Translations under genes and position numbers: made by a program
The notes under the pieces: generated by a model
The model's database searches: none
What the model was told of the DNA's origin: nothing
What the model saw: only the letters and a program-made list of their open reading frames with translations
From: Solimicrobium sp043758755
GTDB taxonomy: Bacteria > Pseudomonadota > Gammaproteobacteria > Burkholderiales > Burkholderiaceae_D
DNA: 64,000 bases
Assembly: GCA_043758755.1 (NCBI GenBank)
Contig: JAYVMW010000038.1
Span: 1-64,000, forward strand
Direction of reading: 5' to 3'
In this document: positions 1 to 7,560 of the stretch, one piece after another
How positions within the stretch are numbered: the first letter of the stretch is position 1
How the letters are laid out: the number at the start of each line of letters is the position of its first letter

Positions 1-945
1 CACTGGAACTGGATCGATGCTTTAAAAAATGGCTACAGTCCGACACTTGCCGCGTATGGCAAAATGCTGTCGCGAGTGCGGCCTGCAGATATGCTCGAAT
101 TATTGCTTCCAGAGCCAGGATCAGAACAGCGCCAACGTCTGAAAATTGCGCTGGAAATAACCACCTGCAAGGCGGATTTTTACAGGATGCTGTTCAATGT
201 GGATACCTCGCTGGTCCTTGATTTCAGAAGATTGGAGTGTGGCTTCGATTCATCGCAATCGACAGCTTCATCAGGTTCATCCATGTCGTCAAGCTCGTCG
301 AGTGCCTCGACCAGCAGCGTTTCCGGTACCAGAGCGAGCGAAACCTCATCGAGTTCTGCCAAGACAGTCAATTCTGATTTTGAAGCGCTGGTAGCAAAGG
401 CCGACAGGTTTGGAGACATAGCAGCGTTTTATGACCTGAACGATCCCAGGTTTCAAATCCTGCGTTCTCATCTTCAGCAATGTTTCGAGCAAGGTGTGAT
501 CGATTCAGCCTACATTGCAAAATTAACGAGTTACAAAATTATTTGCATGTCGAGAATACTGGCGTTTCCAGGCATGCAACAACTTCTTGCGGCAAATCCC
601 AAATTTGCAGCACTCGATTTCAGTGTCACATCTCTTGAAATATTGGCATTCAGGGACAGTCCTGAGAACGGCAAATTGTTGTGTGCAGCGCTGCAAAAAG
701 GTACGTTGACGTTTGGTCAAATTGACAGACTTGATCAGCGAATTGCCAGCACCGAAATCGATAACATTCCGGCACGCAACCACCCTTTAAAGTTTCAACC
801 GATATTGGCAGCGTTGGCCAGTGGCACAATGGAGGGTAAAGATCTGGTTGAAGCTTCCGCCGGGGAGATCGATGAGGCCATTTTTCGCTCCATCGTGGGT
901 AATATCGATCAACTTGAAAATCTGACTGACATGGACGAAGCTTGA
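1..945 (+). CDS. Unrecognised protein with Ser-rich segment (5' end outside window)
   Basis: The reading frame is open from base 1 (it begins HWNWIDALKNGY) and no stop precedes the first ATG at 64, so the gene probably starts upstream and 314 residues are visible. A low-complexity segment at about nt 250-360 is mostly Ser with some Ala and Thr. It separates an N-terminal charged helical part from a C-terminal Leu/Ala-rich helical part. No signal peptide, membrane segment or catalytic motif is visible. The layout of a helical body with a Ser-rich linker is seen in some secreted effector-like proteins, but that is only a guess from composition. The gene ends at a bidirectional terminator shared with amtB. 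I do not recognise the family. Confidence 0.75.
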   Translation, partial: HWNWIDALKNGYSPTLAAYGKMLSRVRPADMLELLLPEPGSEQRQRLKIALEITTCKADFYRMLFNVDTSLVLDFRRLECGFDSSQSTASSGSSMSSSSSSASTSSVSGTRASETSSSSAKTVNSDFEALVAKADRFGDIAAFYDLNDPRFQILRSHLQQCFEQGVIDSAYIAKLTSYKIICMSRILAFPGMQQLLAANPKFAALDFSVTSLEILAFRDSPENGKLLCAALQKGTLTFGQIDRLDQRIASTEIDNIPARNHPLKFQPILAALASGTMEGKDLVEASAGEIDEAIFRSIVGNIDQLENLTDMDEA

Positions 946-985
946 AAAAAAATCCCCGTCAATCTGCACTGGCGGGGATTTTCTG
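945..985. terminator. Bidirectional intrinsic terminator between the Ser-rich gene and amtB
   Basis: The arms AAAATCCCCG (949-958) and CGGGGATTTT (973-982) form a perfect 10-bp stem, extendable by a G-U and a C-G pair. An A-run lies on one side and a T-run on the other, so it can stop transcription of both convergent genes. Confidence 0.85.
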
Positions 986-1011
986 ACTGACTTGATCAAA
1001 CCATGTGACGC

Positions 1012-2568
1012 TTAAGCGTGATAGGCAGACTCACCATGGCTGCTGATATCCAGACCTTCACGTTCTTCCTCTTCAGGCACACGCAGACCGATGACCACGT
1101 CAACCAGTTTGTAGGCAATCAGAGAAACCACGCCTGACCAGATGATGGTCATGCCGACTGCTTCAGCCTGGATTTTTACCTGATCCAGAATCACATACGG
1201 ATCAGCCGACATTTTATTGGCAACGTAATCCATGATGCCCTGACCACCGAGTGCCGGAGCAGCAAAGACACCGGTTGCCAAGGCACCCAGGATACCGCCA
1301 ACACCGTGCACACCAAATACGTCAAGAGAATCGTCTGCACCAAGCATGCGTTTCAGACCATTGACACCCCACAGGCAGACTACGCCAACCAGAAGGCCGA
1401 TGAACAGTGCACCCATTGGACCGACATAGCCACAGGCCGGAGTAATGGCAACCAGACCGGCTACGGCGCCAGAAGCACCACCGAGCATGGATGGTTTGCC
1501 TTTCATCATCCATTCACCTGCCAACCATGACAGCGCTGCAGCAGCAGTAGCGAGCAGGGTATTGACGAACGCCAGAGCAGCGATGTCACCGGCTTCAAGA
1601 GCGGAACCGGCGTTAAATCCAAACCAGCCCACCCACAACAGTGACGCACCGATCATGGTCATGGTCAACGAGTGTGGTGCCATGGATTCTTTACCATAGC
1701 CTACCCGTTTTCCTATCATGTAGGCACCCATCAGGCCGGCAACCGCTGCGTTGATATGCACGACCGTACCACCGGCAAAGTCGAGCGCACCGCGTTGTTG
1801 CAGGAAACCGCCTTTGGCCAGTTCAATTGCACCGGTGGCAGCGTCTTTAATTGCATCAGGACCGGTCCAGAACCAGACCATATGCGCAATCGGCAGATAG
1901 CTGAAGGTGAACCACAGCACCACGAAGGCCAGCACGGCTGAAAACCTGGCGCGTTCTGCAAAGGCACCGACAATCAGTCCACAGGTAATGGCGGCAAAGG
2001 TAGCCTGGAAAGCGACGTAGACAAATTCAGGCAGGACCACGCCCTTGCTGAAAGTGGACGCTGTACTGAAGGTGGCTTTGGCCGGATCCCAGATACCGTT
2101 CAGGAATGCACGGTCAAACGAACCGATAAACGCATTGCCTTCAGTGAACGCCAGTGAGTAACCGTACAGACACCACAGTACGATGATGACGGCAAAAATG
2201 ACGAATACCTGAATCAGTATCGACAGCATGTTTTTGCTGCGTACCAGTCCGCCGTAAAACAGGGCCAGACCCGGAATCGTCATCAAGATGACCAGCAAGG
2301 TAGAAACCAGCATCCAGGCAGTATCGCCCTTGTTGGCAACTTCAACGGCTGGCGCTACAGCTGCATCTGCCGCAGCAGGTGCGGAAGCGGCTGCAGCGGC
2401 AGCCACCGGTGCAACGACAGCAGGAGCAGCAGCCGGAACAGAGGCCGCAGCCGATGCAGCAGCAGGAGCGGCATCTACTTTGGCAGGTACATCGGCGCAA
2501 TAAGCTGCGCCGCTCATGACACATAGCAGGCACGTGGCCGCTATCATTTTGATGAAATTATTTTTCAT
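1012..2568 (-). CDS. amtB: Ammonium transporter AmtB
   Basis: Inner-membrane ammonium channel of the Amt/Rh family, 518 residues from the ATG at 2568. That start has an AAGGGA ribosome site; a longer frame upstream runs into glnK and is unlikely. A signal peptide (about residues 1-25) is followed by an unusually Ala/Pro-rich stretch (about 26-85), then the eleven-helix core. The conserved pore regions are visible: AHMVWFWTG and FGVHGVGG carry the twin histidines of the family, and GWFGFNAGS is also present. It lies 16 bp downstream of glnK, the PII protein that in this family docks on AmtB to close it when nitrogen is plentiful. The operon has a sigma-54 promoter at 3755-3769. Confidence 0.97.
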   Translation of the reverse strand: MKNNFIKMIAATCLLCVMSGAAYCADVPAKVDAAPAAASAAASVPAAAPAVVAPVAAAAAASAPAAADAAVAPAVEVANKGDTAWMLVSTLLVILMTIPGLALFYGGLVRSKNMLSILIQVFVIFAVIIVLWCLYGYSLAFTEGNAFIGSFDRAFLNGIWDPAKATFSTASTFSKGVVLPEFVYVAFQATFAAITCGLIVGAFAERARFSAVLAFVVLWFTFSYLPIAHMVWFWTGPDAIKDAATGAIELAKGGFLQQRGALDFAGGTVVHINAAVAGLMGAYMIGKRVGYGKESMAPHSLTMTMIGASLLWVGWFGFNAGSALEAGDIAALAFVNTLLATAAAALSWLAGEWMMKGKPSMLGGASGAVAGLVAITPACGYVGPMGALFIGLLVGVVCLWGVNGLKRMLGADDSLDVFGVHGVGGILGALATGVFAAPALGGQGIMDYVANKMSADPYVILDQVKIQAEAVGMTIIWSGVVSLIAYKLVDVVIGLRVPEEEEREGLDISSHGESAYHA

Positions 2569-2584
2569 GGATATCCCTTGAGGT

Positions 2585-2923
2585 CTAGATTGCACTGCTG
2601 TCGGTTTCGCCGGTACGGATACGCACGACGTGTTGCAGATCAAAGACGAATATTTTTCCGTCACCAATCTTGCCGGTACGCGCCACATTGACTATCGCGT
2701 CGATGACACTGTCAACGATGGCATCATCAACGGCAACCTCCACTTTGGTTTTAGGTAAAAAATCAACCAGATATTCCGCACCGCGATACATCTCGGTGTG
2801 TCCTTTCTGGCGTCCGAATCCTTTCACTTCGGTTACCGTGATTCCCTGTACGCCCAATGTGGAAAGTGCTTCGCGTACTTCATCGAGCTTGAATGGTTTG
2901 ATAACTGCGGTAATAAATTTCAT
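2585..2923 (-). CDS. glnK: PII nitrogen regulatory protein GlnK
   Basis: PII-family signalling protein of 112 residues, the normal family length. It shows the family start MKFITAVIKPFKLDEV, the T-loop with the uridylylation site Tyr51 (RGAEYLVDF), and the C-terminal signature TGKIGDGKIFV. PII trimers sense 2-oxoglutarate, ATP and ADP, and are uridylylated by GlnD. The position directly before amtB identifies this copy as GlnK rather than GlnB, by context. It sits between the TorF-like porin and amtB with gaps of 10 and 16 bp, so the three genes very probably form one transcript driven by the NtrC/sigma-54 promoter upstream of the porin. Confidence 0.96.
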   Translation of the reverse strand: MKFITAVIKPFKLDEVREALSTLGVQGITVTEVKGFGRQKGHTEMYRGAEYLVDFLPKTKVEVAVDDAIVDSVIDAIVNVARTGKIGDGKIFVFDLQHVVRIRTGETDSSAI

Positions 2924-2933
2924 GATTGCCTCA

Positions 2934-3692
2934 TTAGAAAGTTTTTACAGCTTGCAGGAATGCAGCAGTTTTGCCGGTGAATTTTTGATCTGGGGTTACA
3001 TACAGAAGCTTGTTGGCGTTAGTGCCAACGACGCCGACAGTAAACGTAACTTCAAAGAAGTCTTTGGAGACACCGACTTTCCAGTCTGAATAGGAAAATG
3101 AACTGTTATTTTTAACTGACTGATGTCCGGCGTGCAGCCCCAATGTATAGCCTTCAGTCAGGTCGATTGCTGCAGAAAGGTCAAAATAGCCGCTGCCTTT
3201 ACTGTCCGCAAAGCCGAACAGGTTGGTGACTGATTGGGAATACTTGGCAGTGACCACTTTATAGCCAAGCTGCGCATACAGTTCAGTAGTATTGGCGTCT
3301 GGGTTCAGGTTGTTTGACGGATAGTAGTACTCGAGAACGCCGACATCATAAGTTACATCGGGGACGATTTCGCCGCGTTTTCCGCCATAGATATCCCATT
3401 CGACATTGTCATTTCCGCCGGGAATATCTTTAATCCACTTGATGCTGGATAACCAGGTGCCTGCATACAATCCGGTAGGATTGTTGGTGTAATCCGCGCC
3501 GCCTTGCAGCGCAGGATTCAGATTCGATTGAGAAATACCGCGATAACGGTAATCTGTGATTGCACCCAGATTGAATGCCACTACATTGTCAGGTACGACA
3601 ACTGCTTCAGGTGCAACAGCTGCGTCTTCCGCGTAGGCAGCGCCGGCTGTAAATAACATTGCGATAGTTACTGCAAGGATTCGTTTATTCAT
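2934..3692 (-). CDS. TorF-family putative porin
   Basis: Exported beta-strand-rich protein of 252 residues. The start MNKRILAVTIAML at 3692 gives a clean signal peptide (cut near AYA-ED). A longer frame to 3758 would run into the sigma-54 promoter and is rejected. The mature part opens with VAFNLGAITDYRYRGISQS, typical of the TIGR02001/TorF group of putative outer-membrane proteins, and ends in an aromatic residue (KTF) as beta-barrel proteins do. Being the first gene of the glnK-amtB operon suggests a role in outer-membrane passage of a nitrogen compound under nitrogen limitation. That role is inferred from context only; the substrate is unknown. Confidence 0.85.
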   Translation of the reverse strand: MNKRILAVTIAMLFTAGAAYAEDAAVAPEAVVVPDNVVAFNLGAITDYRYRGISQSNLNPALQGGADYTNNPTGLYAGTWLSSIKWIKDIPGGNDNVEWDIYGGKRGEIVPDVTYDVGVLEYYYPSNNLNPDANTTELYAQLGYKVVTAKYSQSVTNLFGFADSKGSGYFDLSAAIDLTEGYTLGLHAGHQSVKNNSSFSYSDWKVGVSKDFFEVTFTVGVVGTNANKLLYVTPDQKFTGKTAAFLQAVKTF

Positions 3693-3754
3693 GATAAGGC
3701 TTTCATTAGTAATAACATCGATTGAGTAAAGTGCAGTGTTTCGTATCAGGTAAC

Positions 3755-3769
3755 GCAAAACCTGTGCCA
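3755..3769 (-). promoter_or_regulatory. Sigma-54 (RpoN) promoter of the porin-glnK-amtB operon
   Basis: The minus strand reads TGGCAC-AGGTT-TTGC, matching the -24/-12 consensus TGGCAC-N5-TTGC exactly. It lies 62 bp upstream of the porin ATG. GlnK-AmtB operons in proteobacteria are classically NtrC/RpoN-dependent. Confidence 0.88.
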
Positions 3770-3893
3770 GCTATTGCGTTGCACAAAACAATTTGATTTT
3801 CAGTGGTATTGCTGTAGAGGTTTAAATCAATTCTGGTTATTTGTTTGATACGGGCGCATCCCGGCAGGGATTCCTTGCCCGATTTTGGACCTT

Positions 3894-3923
3894 CTCACCA
3901 TGATGGTGCACCATCTGGGTGCC
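3894..3923 (-). promoter_or_regulatory. Two overlapping NtrC-type enhancer sites
   Basis: The NtrC consensus is TGCACC-N5-GGTGCA. Site one (3894-3910) is CTCACC-N5-GGTGCA and site two (3907-3923) is TGCACC-N5-GGTGCC, sharing the palindrome GGTGCACC. They lie about 125 bp upstream of the sigma-54 promoter, the usual enhancer distance. Binding is inferred from sequence and position. Confidence 0.75.
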
Positions 3924-3984
3924 AGTGGTCTTATGTTTTGTTAATCTTGGCTGGTAATTTCCTGTGGGAAATTTATTGCTCGAG

Positions 3985-4006
3985 CCTGATCAAAATGGTG
4001 ATCAGG
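3985..4006 (-). terminator. Hairpin after the NRDE gene (possible terminator)
   Basis: CCTGATCA and TGATCAGG form a perfect 8-bp stem with a 6-nt loop, 38 bp beyond the stop of the minus-strand NRDE gene. There is no clear T-run, so termination may be weak. Together with the NtrC sites and sigma-54 promoter it accounts for most of the 350-bp gap 3693-4043. Confidence 0.4.
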
Positions 4007-4043
4007 TGCATCAATATGGGGGGGTGGTGTTGCGAAGCGCAAA

Positions 4044-4793
4044 CTAAACAATTAACCGCTCGTGGTACTCAAACTCAAACCGGTCGTTCATTGTTAACAT
4101 TGTTGAGCAGCGTGTGCCGTACAGGTCGGATCGGATGCAGGGCGAAGAAAGTAATCGCTCCAGTTCCAGGCTGACGCCGGTATCCGGCAAGCGGTGATCA
4201 GGTGCCGGCAGGGTATCGGAGAGCATTTCAAAATAGGCTTCCTGCGGGGCGCGCTTGCACAGCAAACTGGCCAGTTGCGCTTTGGTCTTGCTGATCTTGG
4301 GCCAGGGTGCGTCCAGAGCGCCGTTGGATAACCCATAGATGCCTGGCATGAGCAATTGACCATTTTGGGGATGGTCCGAATTGCGGTTGGAAAACCAGCA
4401 CAGCTCCTGTCGGGTCGGACTGAGTTCACCGAGCAGCAGATTAAAACCGTTATATTGGCCGGCTTTGCTGCGTATGGCCTGAAGATATTCCTGCACTGAA
4501 TCTGATCCGCACAAAAAATCTTCAACCAGCTGCCCACGACTTGGTGCCTGTTCCAGCACCTTGCTGCCGTCACGCACGTTGGTAATGGCGGCAAATTTAT
4601 GGCCGGCACCATTGAGTTTTGCCACGCCCATCCAGGTACCACCTGCTTTTAAATCTCGCGGTGCATACACTTGGGGACAGTCGCTCCACCAGGCTGCCGG
4701 CGCGCTGGGGCGGTTATAGTATTCATCGCGATTGGCGGCTGCAATGCAGGGATGATTGTCGATCACCTGCCAGGTAATAACGATCAGGCACAT
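4044..4793 (-). CDS. NRDE-family (TANGO2-like) protein
   Basis: Protein of 249 residues starting MCLIVITWQVIDNHPCIAAANRDEYYNRP, which contains the NRDE motif defining this family. NRDE proteins occur in bacteria and as TANGO2 in animals. They have an Ntn-hydrolase-like N-terminus with Cys2 as candidate nucleophile, and their biochemical role is still debated (haem handling has been proposed for TANGO2). No signal peptide or membrane segment is seen. The gene starts 10 bp after the stop of ygfZ on the same strand, so the two are likely co-transcribed. That is consistent with, but does not prove, a link to iron-sulfur or haem homeostasis. Confidence 0.88.
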   Translation of the reverse strand: MCLIVITWQVIDNHPCIAAANRDEYYNRPSAPAAWWSDCPQVYAPRDLKAGGTWMGVAKLNGAGHKFAAITNVRDGSKVLEQAPSRGQLVEDFLCGSDSVQEYLQAIRSKAGQYNGFNLLLGELSPTRQELCWFSNRNSDHPQNGQLLMPGIYGLSNGALDAPWPKISKTKAQLASLLCKRAPQEAYFEMLSDTLPAPDHRLPDTGVSLELERLLSSPCIRSDLYGTRCSTMLTMNDRFEFEYHERLIV

Positions 4794-4803
4794 ACCAAAA
4801 TCC

Positions 4804-5805
4804 TCAGGAAGTCGGGTTGTCTTCGTTCAGGTCGGTGGGCAGTGAGTAGGGCATGGGTAACCAGTGGCAGATTTCACCGGTACTTAATTGCACGCTGTCC
4901 GGGCTGTAAAAGGCGGTTTTGATTTCTATCAGGCAGTCAGTTCCTCCGGCCGGATTGGTTTGTGCATTGACGACCATGCCACAGGGTTGGGTCGGATCCT
5001 GTGCGGCAAATACTTCCATACCGCTCAATACATTTCCACTGTCGACATGGGCCAGCACCGTGCGTCGTTTCTGCTTGCCCAGGTAATGGGTACGCGCGAC
5101 AATTTCCTGACCGGGATAGCACCCCTTTTTAAAATTGACGGCGCCGATCAATTCATAATTAATCATTTGCGGGACAAATTTTTCCTGAGTGGCGATACAG
5201 ATATGCGCAATGCCGGCATGAATTTCGGACAGGGACCACCATTGCTCTGCCAGCACCGGTATCTGCGCTGCAAGGACAGGCCAGACCTGCTCGGCTGATT
5301 CTTTGTCTGCTATCCACTGATAGCGCGCCACGCCATCCGCATCGGCCAGGCGCATCAGCGTGCCAGACTGATTGCTGACCAGTTCATATGGCGCAGCTGG
5401 AAGTTGTGGAAACCAGGGTAGCAGCCGATTCATGGTGTCGGCACCGAACAAGCCCATCACAACCTGCGTGGCGCTGACGTTCTCGAGTTTGACTTTGGCG
5501 CGCATGACAAACATCTGTAATCGTTTTTGCAATGCTTCCTGTAACTCCAGCGGCAGCTGCAGCATGACTGTGTCGTGGTTGGTCCAGACCAGCATGGTAG
5601 CCAGCAGCCGTCCCTTCGGAGTGCAGTAGCCGGCCAGACAGACTTGATTTGCTGTCAGGTTCTTGATGTCGTTGGTGAGCTGACTGTGTAAAAAGGTTGC
5701 GGCATCGGCACCGGCAGCGCAGATCAGAGCGGATTGGGTCAGTTTCATCAAGCCCGAAGCCGGGACGCCCGGATTTTGAATTGCTTGTGTTGATAAAGTT
5801 GGCAT
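4804..5805 (-). CDS. ygfZ: Folate-binding protein YgfZ
   Basis: Protein of 333 residues of the YgfZ/GcvT-like family. In E. coli it binds tetrahydrofolate and supports assembly or repair of certain iron-sulfur enzymes, including MiaB. The family signature with the essential cysteine is present as KKGCYPGQEIVAR, and the N-terminal segment HSQLTNDIKNL also fits. It is cytosolic, with no signal peptide. It is divergent from mltG, whose promoter lies within 60 bp of the ygfZ start, and is followed 10 bp later by the NRDE-family gene. This arrangement next to mltG-tmk is common in proteobacteria. Confidence 0.94.
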   Translation of the reverse strand: MPTLSTQAIQNPGVPASGLMKLTQSALICAAGADAATFLHSQLTNDIKNLTANQVCLAGYCTPKGRLLATMLVWTNHDTVMLQLPLELQEALQKRLQMFVMRAKVKLENVSATQVVMGLFGADTMNRLLPWFPQLPAAPYELVSNQSGTLMRLADADGVARYQWIADKESAEQVWPVLAAQIPVLAEQWWSLSEIHAGIAHICIATQEKFVPQMINYELIGAVNFKKGCYPGQEIVARTHYLGKQKRRTVLAHVDSGNVLSGMEVFAAQDPTQPCGMVVNAQTNPAGGTDCLIEIKTAFYSPDSVQLSTGEICHWLPMPYSLPTDLNEDNPTS

Positions 5806-5856
5806 AGATTTGAAAGGTTAGAATTTTCAGATGAACTGTTGAATTTCGGCATGCAT

Positions 5857-5885
5857 TTGCCATTATGATGGCGACTTGCTTTAAA
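5857..5885 (+). promoter_or_regulatory. Probable sigma-70 promoter of mltG-tmk
   Basis: TTGCCA (5857-5862), a 17-bp spacer, then TTTAAA (5880-5885). An upstream ATG at 5865 falls inside this promoter, which argues for the downstream TTG start of mltG. Confidence 0.5.
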
Positions 5886-5954
5886 ATGCGCAGGTCGCCG
5901 ATTATAAATCCGAACCACAAATTACGTACTACCCTTACCATTGCGCCCCATATT

Positions 5955-6926
5955 TTGAAAAAAATCCTCATTTCCATTGCTGCGTTCATCGTGCTTTATA
6001 TCGGTTTCGTGGTTTGGTCCAACCGGCCAATTTCAGACACTGATCATGAATTCGTGATTAAGCCCGGCAGCAGTCTGCGCAGCAGCGCCCAACAGATCTC
6101 GGACGCCGGCGTGCCGGTTTCTTCTCTGATGTTTGAAGTCTTGGCGCGACTGTCCGGACAGAGCGGCAAATTAAAGCCCGGTACCTTTATCGCTGACGCG
6201 CACATTTCCCCGAAAGCCCTGTTAAGTAAAATTGTGCATGGCGAGTATGAACAATTCAGTTTCGTCATGATCGAAGGCTGGACTTTCAAACAGATGCGGC
6301 AGGCCATCCTGCAAAATCCTAACCTGCAGCACGATACCGCCGGCCTGTCTGATCAGGAAATTCTGACCAGAGTGACCACCGAATATACCCATCCGGAAGG
6401 TTTGTTTTTCCCGGATACCTATCTGGTTCCCAAGGGTTCTTCCGACATGGATATCTATAAACGCAGCTTCAGCCAGTTGCAGGCGCATTTGCAGGTAGCC
6501 TGGCAAATGCGTGATCAGGCGTATACCGCATTTAAAAATCCGTACGAAGTGTTGATTCTGGCTTCACTGATTGAGAAAGAAACCGGAAAAAAAGAAGACC
6601 GGAATATGATCGGCGGTGTGTTTGTGAATCGTTTGAAAAGAGGGATGCTGTTGCAGACCGATCCGTCCGTTATCTATGGCATGGGCCAGGCGTATCAGGG
6701 GAAAATCCACAAGCAGGATTTATTGACCGACACGCCTTATAACACTTATACACGAGCCGGTCTGCCGCCCACACCGATTGCACTGGCCGGCATGGATGCG
6801 CTGCTGGCTGCGGCGAATCCGGCCCACACAGACGCGCTGTATTTTGTGTCGCGCGGTGATGGCAGCAGCCAGTTTTCCATCAGTCTGGATAACCATATCC
6901 GCGCAGTGAACCGCTATGTCAAATAG
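5955..6926 (+). CDS. mltG: Endolytic murein transglycosylase MltG
   Basis: YceG/MltG-family inner-membrane enzyme that cleaves nascent glycan strands and so ends peptidoglycan chains. The TTG at 5955 gives MKKILISIAAFIVLYIGFVVW, a short cytoplasmic tail plus one membrane helix as in E. coli MltG, and 323 residues in total. The frame stays open to an ATG at 5865, but that codon lies in the likely promoter. Conserved features are the LysM-like N-terminal part (FVIKPGSSLRSSAQQI), the catalytic Glu region ASLIEKETGKKEDR, and LQTDPSVIYGMG with YNTYTRAGLPPTPI. It is followed 9 bp later by tmk, a conserved pairing. Confidence 0.93.
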   Translation: MKKILISIAAFIVLYIGFVVWSNRPISDTDHEFVIKPGSSLRSSAQQISDAGVPVSSLMFEVLARLSGQSGKLKPGTFIADAHISPKALLSKIVHGEYEQFSFVMIEGWTFKQMRQAILQNPNLQHDTAGLSDQEILTRVTTEYTHPEGLFFPDTYLVPKGSSDMDIYKRSFSQLQAHLQVAWQMRDQAYTAFKNPYEVLILASLIEKETGKKEDRNMIGGVFVNRLKRGMLLQTDPSVIYGMGQAYQGKIHKQDLLTDTPYNTYTRAGLPPTPIALAGMDALLAAANPAHTDALYFVSRGDGSSQFSISLDNHIRAVNRYVK

Positions 6927-6935
6927 CTACGCAAA

Positions 6936-7559
6936 ATGAGCAGCACATCTATGAAATCAGCAAAATTCATCACCTTCGAAGGTATCGACGGAGCCGGTAA
7001 ATCAACCCATATTTCCTACGTGGTCAAGCTGTTACAAACAGCCGGTAATCGCGTGGTGTGCACCCGGGAGCCGGGCGGCACGGTGCTGGGTGAGCAATTG
7101 CGGGCATTATTGCTGCATCAATCCATGCACCTGGAAACCGAAGCCCTGCTGATGTTTGCTGCAAGACGCGAACATATTGCGCAAGTCATTGCGCCGGCGC
7201 TGGAGCGCGGTGACTGGGTAGTGTCGGACCGGTTTACTGACGCCAGCTTTGCCTATCAGGGTGGTGGACGCGGGCTCGCTATTGCCAAACTGGATGTCCT
7301 GGAACAGTGGGTGCATCCGAATCTGCAACCCGATTTAACCCTGTTGTTTGATGTGCCGCTGGAAGTAGCGCGCGCACGACTCGATGCCGCGCGCGAGCCA
7401 GACAAGTTTGAGCTGGAACAGTCCACTTTTTTTGCCGATACCCGAGCCGAATATCTGCGCCGCGCTGCACAGTTCCCGCGGCGCTTCAGAGTGATTAACT
7501 CTGACCGTGAGATCGAGGTGATTCAGAAGGAACTGGACGGCATTATCCAGTCTTTATAA
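6936..7559 (+). CDS. tmk: Thymidylate kinase
   Basis: Phosphorylates dTMP to dTDP with ATP in the cytosol, for DNA precursor supply. The 207-residue protein has the P-loop GIDGAGKST (about 16-24), the DR motif in SDRFTDASFAYQGGGRG, and a REPGGT segment for substrate binding. A second in-frame ATG at 6951 gives a start closer to most family members (MKSAKFITFEG), and neither start has a strong ribosome site. It is co-transcribed with mltG. The neighbours holB and tatD, which often follow, are absent; instead bamD converges, with its stop 2 bp away. Confidence 0.95.
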   Translation: MSSTSMKSAKFITFEGIDGAGKSTHISYVVKLLQTAGNRVVCTREPGGTVLGEQLRALLLHQSMHLETEALLMFAARREHIAQVIAPALERGDWVVSDRFTDASFAYQGGGRGLAIAKLDVLEQWVHPNLQPDLTLLFDVPLEVARARLDAAREPDKFELEQSTFFADTRAEYLRRAAQFPRRFRVINSDREIEVIQKELDGIIQSL

Positions 7560-7560
7560 A

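Noticed and set aside
3845..4174. Plus-strand open frame across the NtrC-site region
   Set aside because: Runs through the enhancer sites, the hairpin and the NRDE gene end; no similarity or ribosome site.
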